Shown in pieces: positions 15,678 through 23,818 of a stretch of DNA of 64,000 bases. The notes beneath the pieces were generated by a model, which ran no database searches, had not been told where the DNA came from, and was given only the letters and a program-made list of their open reading frames with translations. The stretch comes from Cyclobacteriaceae bacterium. GTDB lineage: Bacteria > Bacteroidota > Bacteroidia > Cytophagales > Cyclobacteriaceae. Each line of letters opens with the position of its first letter. The stretch's first letter is position 1. Both the position numbers and the translations under genes were made by a program. The stretch lies in the NCBI GenBank assembly GCA_028285685.1, contig JANQOR010000022.1:1-64000 (forward strand). The letters are read 5' to 3'.

Positions 15678-18600
15678 ATGTTTCTTTCAATCTTTAAAAC
15701 CGAGCTTTTCAAAAGTATCAGAAGCCCTGCTTTTCTCATTTTTGCAGGTATCCTGTTTTTTTTCTCCTTCCAGGATGCATCGAACGATATTCCAACCCGG
15801 AATATATTGACTCGTTTTGGTCAGGCCTGGCACAATGCACCACTTTTCATCAGCCAGACCTTCGCTCTTCTTAGCGTAATAGGCGTGTTGTTTACGGTTG
15901 TGCTGGTTGCACGGTCAGTAGCCAAAGATTTTGATGCGAAAATTCACCACTTTTTCTTTACTACTCCAATCAATAAATTCTCCTACCTGTTTGGGCGTTT
16001 TTTAGGAGGTCTCACCTCAAACGTATTGATCTATGTAGGTGTCATTTTTGGCTTGCTGGTGGGATGGGCGATGATTGATCCGAAGTTTACCGGGCCAATT
16101 TCCCTGGGTCCCATACTTTTTGGTTTCGCATTCGTTCTGGTTCCGAACCTCATACTGATGGGAAGCATTTTCTTTTCCCTGGCAACCTTGACCCGAAAAA
16201 TGTTCTTGACCTACATGGCTGCTATTGGGTTCTTACTCCTATATACGATGATTTCTGGAGCCATCCCTGATTCAGCAGATCCAAACTTGAGGAGTATACT
16301 GGATCCTACATTAATTTCCTATTTTTCACTAGAAACAACCAACTGGACGGTCGCTGAGATTAATAACAATCCGGCACCTGTGAATGAGCTATTCATTTTC
16401 AATCGGGTCCTTTGGCTTTTGGTTAGCATAGTAATCCTCACGTTCGCTTATTATCGATTTCGATTTGTAGCAGAACTTCAATCTCGATCCAAGCGCCAGC
16501 AAGAGGGGAGTCTCGAATCGGAAGGAATCACTATACAAACCCCTATTCCAAGAGCAAATCTTAGGTTCGGATGGCGATTCGATCTTGTAAATAGTTTGAA
16601 GCTAAGCTGGAAAGATTCCAAGCGAATACTCTTTCACCCCGCTTTCCTGATATTGACGTTTATGGCCGTGCGACAGGCATATCACAACTTCACAGTCAAC
16701 GCCGGACCCAATGGTTCTGATGTGTATCCCTTTACGTCATTTTACCTCCGGCAAGTAGATAGCATTTTTGGCTACATGATCCCAATTACGATCGTTTTTG
16801 GAGGAATACTGGTATGGCGCGAACGAGACTTGAGAACCAATGAACTGTATGATAGTTTCCCTAATGCTCCATGGATGAACTATGCATCGAAAATGTTCTC
16901 ATTGCTTTCCATTCAGTTCTTCTACGTTATTTCGGCATTAGTGGGAGGAGTTCTGGCCCAAACGCTGATTTTCGGGTATTTCAACCTTGAATTTGACCTC
17001 TACTTCAAAAGGCTTGTGGCGGTTGATTTTATAAACTATGTCCACATGGCCATAGTGGTCATCTTTATTCACAACCTGGTTAGCAACAAGTACATGGGAT
17101 ACTTCCTTTGCGCACTATACTATGTTGCAGACCTTGTTATCTTCAATGCCATGGGACTGGGCAGCGGGCTGACCCATTATGGGTTTCTCCCAGTGTATCA
17201 ATATTCTAACATTACAGGATTCGGGCATTTCGTGCCACTTCTTTTTTGGCACAGGATCTACTGGCTATTTTTCGGATTGCTACTAGCCTGTCTAAGTTTC
17301 TTGCTGTGGAGAAGAAGCAGTGAGACTCGACTTAAGCTTAGAGTAGGAGCTGCGCTGCACTATTTAACTCCCAAAACAAGAATATTGCTTGTTGTTCTTC
17401 TGTCAGGTTTTATCTCCACCGGTAGCTTTATCTACTACAACACCTACACTCTCAACGACTACTCCGATGCTGGCATTTTTAATGATAGAAGAGAGAAGTA
17501 TGAAAGAGAATACAAGCATCTCGAATTAGAGGGAACTCCGGAAGTTGTAGCCATTGATCTCGACCTTGATTTTTATCCGGAAGACCGATCCGCCTCAGTC
17601 GATGGATCATATACCTTGGTGAACAAAAATAGGAGTGCCATTAGAGAGATCTACTACAATCTGACAAACCGTCGAATTACATCGCCGATCGATGTAAAGC
17701 TGTCAAGACCGAGTAGGAGGGTGGCATCTGAACCAGAACTTGGTTTTTATGGATTAGAGCTAGAAACTCCACTGAAACCAGGAGACTCCGTGTCGCTTAA
17801 TTTCTCTTACAACGTACAGGCAAAGGGCTTCAGTGAAAACAATCCAAAGAATGAACTGGCGTTCAATGGGTCTTACCTGCACAATTCGGTGTTCCAGATG
17901 CCAAACCTCTTTCCCGCCATTGGGTATAATTCCAACTATGAAATTTCTGACAATACGGAACGAAGAAGGAGGGGGTTGGAAGAAAAATCCATTTTTTCAC
18001 CTCTGGATGATTCACTGGCTAGAAGGAGGACCATAGGAGACATGGTAAAGTACAATGCCACTCTTAGTACTTCTGAAAACCAACATGCGATTACTAACGG
18101 AAACCTGGTGTCAAGCTGGTCAGAAGGGAACCGAAAGTACTTCAGTTACAGTACAGATACGGTGATGAATAGCGCGCTAGTCATGATTTCCGGTGAGTTT
18201 GAAGTCTTAAGAGATAAATATCAGGACGTGGACCTGGAAATCTTCTATCATCCGGATCATGCATTCAACATTGAGCGGATGATGGCGGGGATGAAAGCAT
18301 CTCTTCAATATTGCAGCAGGAACTTTTCACCGTATCCCTACAAGAATGTACGAATTGTTGAGGCAACGGTGGTAGGGTATCCTGGCAATGGTACTGCTAC
18401 AAGCCAACCGACGATTTTTACGTGGCAAGAGAACGGTGGGTTTATTAGTAACCTTGAAGGTGAGGAGTCACTTGACGTGGTCTTCAACACAACTACCCAC
18501 GAGATGGCACATCAATGGTTTGGACACATACTTCGCCCCGCTCAAACTCAAGGAGTCGCTGTATTGGTAGAGACTCTCGCACAATATGTTAGACTGATGT

Positions 18601-19274
18601 GCCTACGCGAAGCCTACGGCCGGGAGACCACATATGAGTTCCTGAATTCGGAAATGGACAACTACTTATTCAACCGCAAGCGTGATCTGATTGGTGAAAA
18701 ACCGATGCTCGAAACTGAAAATCAAGCATACCTAAACTACAGAAAGGGATCTGTGGTGATGTACGCGCTGCAGGAGTACATCTCGGAAGACTCTGTCAAT
18801 TCAGCTTTGAGGTCGTTGATCCGTGAGTTTGGCCTTAAGCCTGCTCCTTATCCAACAACACCGGATTTGGTCAAAGCTTTCAGGAAGGTTACCCCCGACA
18901 CACTCCAATACCTGATTTCTGATCTCTTTGAGGACATCATCTTATATGAAAACAAGATGGAAGCAGGAACCTACGTCAAAGATGAAAACGGCAAATTCAT
19001 TGTGAGCTTGACATTTAATTCGACAAAACTTCGTTCTGACGGTATTGGCAATGAGGTCGAGGTCCCTATCAATGATTACTTGCCTATCGAGGTTGAGGGA
19101 GTCAATGGCGAAGTGCTTTATTCCGGGATGCATCAAATAACCTCAGAACGGACCGAGCTTGAGATCCTGGTGAACGATCTACCTGCTAAGGCTGGAATTG
19201 ACCCTAATTTGATTCACATAGATCGGACGAGGTCCAACAACCAGGTGAAACTCACCTTGCAAAGCATGGACTAG
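15678..19274 (+). CDS. ABC-2 permease fused to M1-family aminopeptidase
   Basis: The 1198-residue protein begins with an ABC-2 type permease region with about twelve hydrophobic segments in residues 1-590 (two sets around 15-270 and 320-570, then one at about 572-592). The rest is a peptidase of the M1 (gluzincin) type: HEMAHQWFGH (His941, His945) with the third zinc ligand Glu965 in VETLAQY, and the conserved YRKGSVVMYALQEY. VETLAQY replaces the classical NEGFA, as usual in this fusion family; no GAMEN motif was seen. The peptidase domain is predicted extracytoplasmic. With the upstream ATPase it forms a complete transporter. Confidence 0.92.
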   Translation: MFLSIFKTELFKSIRSPAFLIFAGILFFFSFQDASNDIPTRNILTRFGQAWHNAPLFISQTFALLSVIGVLFTVVLVARSVAKDFDAKIHHFFFTTPINKFSYLFGRFLGGLTSNVLIYVGVIFGLLVGWAMIDPKFTGPISLGPILFGFAFVLVPNLILMGSIFFSLATLTRKMFLTYMAAIGFLLLYTMISGAIPDSADPNLRSILDPTLISYFSLETTNWTVAEINNNPAPVNELFIFNRVLWLLVSIVILTFAYYRFRFVAELQSRSKRQQEGSLESEGITIQTPIPRANLRFGWRFDLVNSLKLSWKDSKRILFHPAFLILTFMAVRQAYHNFTVNAGPNGSDVYPFTSFYLRQVDSIFGYMIPITIVFGGILVWRERDLRTNELYDSFPNAPWMNYASKMFSLLSIQFFYVISALVGGVLAQTLIFGYFNLEFDLYFKRLVAVDFINYVHMAIVVIFIHNLVSNKYMGYFLCALYYVADLVIFNAMGLGSGLTHYGFLPVYQYSNITGFGHFVPLLFWHRIYWLFFGLLLACLSFLLWRRSSETRLKLRVGAALHYLTPKTRILLVVLLSGFISTGSFIYYNTYTLNDYSDAGIFNDRREKYEREYKHLELEGTPEVVAIDLDLDFYPEDRSASVDGSYTLVNKNRSAIREIYYNLTNRRITSPIDVKLSRPSRRVASEPELGFYGLELETPLKPGDSVSLNFSYNVQAKGFSENNPKNELAFNGSYLHNSVFQMPNLFPAIGYNSNYEISDNTERRRRGLEEKSIFSPLDDSLARRRTIGDMVKYNATLSTSENQHAITNGNLVSSWSEGNRKYFSYSTDTVMNSALVMISGEFEVLRDKYQDVDLEIFYHPDHAFNIERMMAGMKASLQYCSRNFSPYPYKNVRIVEATVVGYPGNGTATSQPTIFTWQENGGFISNLEGEESLDVVFNTTTHEMAHQWFGHILRPAQTQGVAVLVETLAQYVRLMCLREAYGRETTYEFLNSEMDNYLFNRKRDLIGEKPMLETENQAYLNYRKGSVVMYALQEYISEDSVNSALRSLIREFGLKPAPYPTTPDLVKAFRKVTPDTLQYLISDLFEDIILYENKMEAGTYVKDENGKFIVSLTFNSTKLRSDGIGNEVEVPINDYLPIEVEGVNGEVLYSGMHQITSERTELEILVNDLPAKAGIDPNLIHIDRTRSNNQVKLTLQSMD

Positions 19275-19330
19275 TAGAACTTGACTTGTTAAATAGGTTA
19301 TCTGTCGAAAAATGACAATGGCTAACTAAA

Positions 19331-19348
19331 TATTATCATTTGATAATA
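19331..19348. promoter_or_regulatory. 18-bp palindrome before the solute-binding gene
   Basis: TATTATCA (19331-19338) and TGATAATA (19341-19348) are perfect complements with a 2-base spacer, 27 bases before the start at 19375. It could be an operator; the AT-rich sequence also makes chance similarity possible. Confidence 0.4.
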
Positions 19349-19374
19349 TAACTTCGGTTGAAATCTAATCAACC

Positions 19375-20226
19375 ATGTCACAAATAAAGCTTCAGATTCA
19401 CCTCGGAGTAGCAGCGCTTCTTCTTTCCAGTTTTTCCAGTGCACAAGTAAAAGGAGACAGCTTTGCTTCCGCACGTCAAAGCGGACAGGCCAACTTCGTC
19501 TATGTCTACAACAATGCAACTGATTTTGCACGAGAAACTGAAGATGGTGAAGTAAAGGGAGTTCTGGTCGATTTGATGAACGAATTTGAGTCTTTTGTTG
19601 CTAATAAATATGGCATCACCATTGATGTCGACTATCAGCGAATAGATCAATCCAACTTTGCTGAATTCCTTTCTACTGTACAATATGCTGAGGGTGGAGT
19701 ATTTGGATTGAGTAACGCCAGTATCTCAGATAAACGGAAGGAGGTTTTACAATTCAGTCAACCGTTCATTAAGAATATTACCGTACTAGTGACACACAAC
19801 AGTGTCTCCAATCTACAAGACCTGAGTCTTATCGGACAGCAATTTGAAAATATGAAGGCTTTTTCGGTAACCTCTTCTATATATCTGGCACGTTTAGAAA
19901 AAATAAAGAAAGACTACTATCCGGATATGGAAATTGAGTTCTTCAACTCTGGTCTTGGTCTCATGGAAGAGTTGGCAAAAGATAAGGAGGCTTTCGCGAT
20001 AATTGATCTGCTGTATTATTTGAGTTTTCTCAAGGAAGGCCATCCGGTGAAGCGACACAACGTGGGCGATGAAGCGGGTGACGAATTTGGTATTGTTATG
20101 CCCAAAGACAGTGATTGGAAACCAATTTTGGATGAATTTTTTGAGACAGGTTTCCTGAAAAGCGCAAAGTATCGTGAGATAGTATCATTCTACCTAGGCC
20201 GGAGTGCGCTGCGGTTGATTGAGTAA
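19375..20226 (+). CDS. periplasmic solute-binding protein, family 3
   Basis: The 283-residue protein has a signal peptide ending near FSSAQ and an SBP_bac_3-type domain: FVYVYNNATDFARETEDGEVKGVLVDLMNEFESF (the strand with the GvlvDlm motif), VFGLSNASISDKRKEVLQFSQPF, and FAIIDLLYYLSFLKEG. Members bind amino acids or similar small ligands. No permease or ATPase gene is adjacent, so it may work as a sensor-type or shared binding protein. The next gene is convergent, 13 bases away. Ligand unknown. Confidence 0.85.
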   Translation: MSQIKLQIHLGVAALLLSSFSSAQVKGDSFASARQSGQANFVYVYNNATDFARETEDGEVKGVLVDLMNEFESFVANKYGITIDVDYQRIDQSNFAEFLSTVQYAEGGVFGLSNASISDKRKEVLQFSQPFIKNITVLVTHNSVSNLQDLSLIGQQFENMKAFSVTSSIYLARLEKIKKDYYPDMEIEFFNSGLGLMEELAKDKEAFAIIDLLYYLSFLKEGHPVKRHNVGDEAGDEFGIVMPKDSDWKPILDEFFETGFLKSAKYREIVSFYLGRSALRLIE

Positions 20227-20238
20227 ATCGGGACTGGT

Positions 20239-20580
20239 TTACGTGCGATCTAACTCCTGCCGCAATTCCGGAAACTTCTTAAAAAATTCCTTAGCCTGCT
20301 CGCTGGTATTGAAACGAGTATTGAAGATGCCTTGCTCATGTTTCACATTCACTTCCATCCACACAGTCTTAAAGCTTTTAAATTGCTCCTTCCTTAGTAC
20401 ATCCTCATATGAAAGATTGCTATGATAGTACTTAATAAGCTCATTTTTTTCTGGTAGTGCTATTTCATTTTCTTCCAAAAGCTCTTTTACCCGTTCCGCC
20501 CAAGGCCTGAAGGCCACACCATGTGATGGCTTGCTATTTGCATAATATCTCACTTTGCTAAAATAATTAGCAATTGACAA
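20239..20580 (-). CDS. hypothetical protein
   Basis: This 113-residue soluble protein is charged and predicted mostly helical, with a lysine/glutamate-rich middle and VWMEVNVKHEQGIFNTRFNT near the C-terminus, which reads like a short beta hairpin before a final helix. No signal peptide, membrane segment or family was recognised. It lies 36 bases after the end of the FtsX permease gene on the same strand and might be its last cistron. Codon use looks like the neighbours, so I consider it real. Confidence 0.55.
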   Translation of the reverse strand: MSIANYFSKVRYYANSKPSHGVAFRPWAERVKELLEENEIALPEKNELIKYYHSNLSYEDVLRKEQFKSFKTVWMEVNVKHEQGIFNTRFNTSEQAKEFFKKFPELRQELDRT

Positions 20581-20615
20581 TATTCCTATTGATAGTTAAT
20601 GGTCCGATTTAGTAT

Positions 20616-23225
20616 CTACTCATCCTTCAGGACATTGGCAGGATTCGTAGTTGCGGTCTTGTACGCTTTAACGCTTACTGTCACAATCGTAAGAACAAGC
20701 GCACCCGCAAGTGCATAGACAATGAAGAGTACATCAAAAGAAACATGGTAAGTGAATATCTTGAGCCATTCCTTCATCAGTAGGTATGCGGCGGGACTTG
20801 CCACTACACCAGCTATTACAATAAGGTACAGAAAGTCCTTGTTGATCATTCTTAGAATTTCATAAACCGAAGCTCCCAAGACTTTTCTGATTCCTACCTC
20901 TCTGATTCTTCGATTGGTGGTCGCAGTAGCAAGTCCGAAGAGTCCCAGACAGCCTATTACAATGGAGATGAACGAGAAGACTAGAAAAATGGACTGAAAA
21001 TTATAGACAATGGTGTACTGCTGTTTCAGGTCTTCGTTCATGAAGGTGGCATCAAAGGGAACTGTCGGTATCATTTCCTCCCAGATCGCTTCCAGCTCGG
21101 TGTACAGCGATCGTACTTCCGATAGATCAGCCTTCACAAGCATAGACGAGTGCCGGTTGTTCCATACCGGAAGTATTCGTGCGGGTTCTATTTGGTTGTA
21201 CAATCCTTCAAAATTGAAATCCTGGACCACACCGATGACCTTTCTCAAATACGGTTCACTACCAAATTTTTTACCGATCGCATCATTTGCGTCCTTCCAT
21301 CCAAAGTTTTTGATACAAGCTTCGTTGATAACAATTGCTTCAGCTGAATCAGTCTTATAATCCCTTGAATAAAAACGACCCGCAACCATTTTCATTCCTA
21401 GTGTTTCTGCAAAGTCAGGATCGACCTGAAGCGTGTAAATACTTGATGTGACCATATCTCCGTCTCCGGTCTCGACATCCGTAGTACTGTTGCTTAGACC
21501 GTAAACGGGGTAGGAGTTGCTCACGAAAGACACGCCACTGACCGCTGATAATTGCAGCAATCTTTGCCTAAGCGGATTTACTTGTTCTCGCACCTCATCA
21601 TAACCCCGGAAGTTGATGTGGATTACACCATCAGTCTCCATTCCCAGATCCTTGTCTTCGATGAAAGACATTTGATCGTTCATGACCAAAACTGAAATAA
21701 GTAGCGCCACAGTCGCAGTAAATTGTGTGATGACGAGACCTTTACGAAGCAGACTGTACTGTGCTCCGCTTTTGAGATTTCCCTTAATGACCTTTATTGC
21801 CGAAACCTTGGAGATAAGGAATGCGGGTAATGACCCTGCGAGAAGTGTCAAAACCAACATGATCCCGCAGAGGTAGATAATGTTATTTAAACTAAGTAAC
21901 TCAAATTGCTCATACCCAGTCACTTCCTGGAAGGAGGGAAGCATGAGTCCTACTAATCCCAACGCTATGACGACAGCTATCGAAACAATTAGAAAGGACT
22001 CGACCAGATATTGCAGCACAAGCTGCCGACGCTCAGCACCAATCACTTTGCGGATTCCCACCTCCTTTGACCGATTGATAGCGTTTGCAGTGGCCAGGTT
22101 GATGTAATTGATACAGGCAAGAAGTAGAATGACGATCGCCACGGCAATGAAGACCATGACAATCCTGATATCTCCGTTCTGGTAATCGTAACGAAGATTA
22201 GACTCCAAATGAATGGATTGAAGTGGTTGAAGAAAGTATTCATAGAACATTCCTCTCTCAGCCCATTCCGCCAGCTTTTCTCCGATAAAAGCGGTAATGT
22301 CTTTTCCCAATTTGGTTGGATCCACACCTTCTGCCACCAACAGATAAGTTTGAAAAGATCCACCGCCCCAACGCTCATCTACGCTAGGAAAATTCCACAG
22401 TTGCTTAACAATCAATGTAGGAATTAATGCGTTAAAGCGCATCTGTGAGGTTTCTGGAGGATCTTGAACAAGCCCAGTCACGGTTAATTCTATTTGATCA
22501 ATCTTCAAAGATTCACCAATAGGGTTCTTATCACCGAAATACTTTTTTGCCAAAGATTCTGTCAGGATGATAGATTGTGGGTTGCTCAGTGCGGAATTTC
22601 TGTTGCCAGCAATAAGATTGAAATCGAAGATTTGGAGAAAGTTATGATCGACAAGTGCCAAACCGGATTCGAAGAAGTATCGATTGTTGACCGAGACCCG
22701 TTCAGAAATATTTAAGAATCGGGAAGATTCCTCTACCTCAGAAAAAACATCATCAAGTTGCGCACCAAGTGCCGGACCCGATGGTGCTTGGCTAAACGTT
22801 TCACTGTCGCTTTTGAAGGTATTGGAAATGCGGTAGATACGATCTCCTTTTTCGTGAAGCGTATCATAGTTCACTTCCTTATTTACCCAGAGAAAAATCA
22901 AGATGAAACAAGCAAGACCTGAACCAAGGCCTATGGTGTTCAAAAAAGAGGATAGTCTTTGTTTTCTAATATTTCGAATTGAGACTTTGAAATGAGTAAG
23001 TAACATAGTTTGTGAGTTTTGACTTTCAAGATTGATCGTATGTGGTCGGAAATGTGCAAACACATCAAGGACGAACATCCACCTGGCCTTTTTGTAATTG
23101 CCGGCTTCTATTCGTTCATGGTAATACTCGAAAAAGGCTCCCTGAAGATCTTCGAGCATCTCTGGCTTGCAATACCATTCCAAAAACCGATTGGCCCATC
23201 TAGGTGGCGAAAAGATTGGTTTCAT
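20616..23225 (-). CDS. FtsX/MacB-type ABC permease of a PadR pair
   Basis: From the ATG at 23225 the product has 869 residues. That ATG overlaps the PadR stop as TGATG, so I prefer it to an upstream start at 23261. The first ~70 residues (MKPIFSPPRWANRFLEWYC onward) are the permease-prefix domain that accompanies PadR-linked permeases. Then come a MacB periplasmic core and an FtsX domain, twice, with membrane segments near residues 90-110, 360-385, 415-440, 460-480, 505-525, 750-775, 800-825 and 835-860. INLATANAINRSKEVGIRKV and the second copy TNRRIREVGIRKVLGAS mark the two FtsX modules. No ATPase gene is adjacent. Confidence 0.9.
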   Translation of the reverse strand: MKPIFSPPRWANRFLEWYCKPEMLEDLQGAFFEYYHERIEAGNYKKARWMFVLDVFAHFRPHTINLESQNSQTMLLTHFKVSIRNIRKQRLSSFLNTIGLGSGLACFILIFLWVNKEVNYDTLHEKGDRIYRISNTFKSDSETFSQAPSGPALGAQLDDVFSEVEESSRFLNISERVSVNNRYFFESGLALVDHNFLQIFDFNLIAGNRNSALSNPQSIILTESLAKKYFGDKNPIGESLKIDQIELTVTGLVQDPPETSQMRFNALIPTLIVKQLWNFPSVDERWGGGSFQTYLLVAEGVDPTKLGKDITAFIGEKLAEWAERGMFYEYFLQPLQSIHLESNLRYDYQNGDIRIVMVFIAVAIVILLLACINYINLATANAINRSKEVGIRKVIGAERRQLVLQYLVESFLIVSIAVVIALGLVGLMLPSFQEVTGYEQFELLSLNNIIYLCGIMLVLTLLAGSLPAFLISKVSAIKVIKGNLKSGAQYSLLRKGLVITQFTATVALLISVLVMNDQMSFIEDKDLGMETDGVIHINFRGYDEVREQVNPLRQRLLQLSAVSGVSFVSNSYPVYGLSNSTTDVETGDGDMVTSSIYTLQVDPDFAETLGMKMVAGRFYSRDYKTDSAEAIVINEACIKNFGWKDANDAIGKKFGSEPYLRKVIGVVQDFNFEGLYNQIEPARILPVWNNRHSSMLVKADLSEVRSLYTELEAIWEEMIPTVPFDATFMNEDLKQQYTIVYNFQSIFLVFSFISIVIGCLGLFGLATATTNRRIREVGIRKVLGASVYEILRMINKDFLYLIVIAGVVASPAAYLLMKEWLKIFTYHVSFDVLFIVYALAGALVLTIVTVSVKAYKTATTNPANVLKDE

Positions 23226-23554
23226 CAGGCGTTGGCAGTTTGCTGATTGATCATTGCCCATAGTACATCTCGGTGAGACTTGGCCATTTCTAAGGCTTTT
23301 CTACCATCTGCAGAGATCGTGTACATCCTTTTGCGACGGCCCCCGCGTTCGGCAGTTGCGGCTCCCATTTTGGAATCCACAAGTCCCTTTTTCAAAAGCC
23401 TTGATAGTGATGCATGAACAACGCTGTGAACCACTTTTCTACCGGTGATTCTCTCTAACTCTTTCGCGATCGCTACGCTGTATGCTTCTTCAGGTTTGGC
23501 AACTACAATGAGGAGTACGAGCTCTTCAAATTCACCTAGGTTTGTTCCTTTCAC
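23225..23554 (-). CDS. PadR-family transcriptional regulator
   Basis: The 109-residue protein has the PadR winged helix: GEFEELVLLIVVAKPEEAYS, VAIAKELERITGRKV, VHASLSRLLKKGLVDSKMG and GRRKRMYTISADGRKALE. PadR proteins are usually repressors released by small, often toxic, molecules. Its stop overlaps the permease start (TGATG), a conserved pairing in Bacteroidota in which the regulator controls its own operon. Two copies of TTGTATACAA upstream are the likely operators. The short C-terminal helix is typical of the smaller PadR subfamily. Confidence 0.92.
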   Translation of the reverse strand: MKGTNLGEFEELVLLIVVAKPEEAYSVAIAKELERITGRKVVHSVVHASLSRLLKKGLVDSKMGAATAERGGRRKRMYTISADGRKALEMAKSHRDVLWAMINQQTANA

Positions 23555-23570
23555 TTGTTATTTGTGTCGG

Positions 23571-23625
23571 TTTTGTATACAATATACTGATTTGATTTGT
23601 ATTAGTTACGTTTTTGTATACAAAA
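23571..23625 (-). promoter_or_regulatory. twin PadR operator candidates
   Basis: TTGTATACAA occurs at 23573-23582 and, as part of the perfect 14-bp palindrome TTTTGTATACAAAA, at 23612-23625. The centres are 41 bases apart, about four helical turns, so both sites face the same side of the DNA. They begin 17 bases upstream of the PadR start. No second gene carries this motif in the window. Confidence 0.6.
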
Positions 23626-23639
23626 TAATTTTTTCCCAA

Positions 23640-23740
23640 TCTAAAACCACCAAAATCCTTCAATCTAAAATCTCTACTCTCCAAATCTGAAATCCCTTAA
23701 TCTCTCAGTCGTAAAATCCCTCCTCACAACTAAACCTTTT
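23640..23740. repeat. degenerate AATCTAAAATC-type low-complexity tract
   Basis: Loose copies of AATCT and AAATC recur about every 8-16 bases through this tract (CAATCTAAAAC, CAATCTAAAATC, CAAATCTGAAATC, TTAATCTC). Similar tracts are frequent in Bacteroidota intergenic DNA. Period and unit are not exact. Confidence 0.45.
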
Positions 23741-23780
23741 GTTTTATAGGGTTCGAATCGACATTTTTGTTATCCTTGAA

Positions 23781-23813
23781 CATCTAACCTAAAAATTAAG
23801 CATCTAACCTAAA
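23781..23813 (+). promoter_or_regulatory. 13-bp direct repeat before the OPT gene
   Basis: CATCTAACCTAAA occurs at 23781-23793 and 23801-23813, exactly 20 bases apart, ending five bases before the transporter start at 23819. The spacing of about two helical turns and the position in the leader suggest a regulator or translation-related site; nothing further can be said. Confidence 0.4.
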
Positions 23814-23818
23814 GCACA

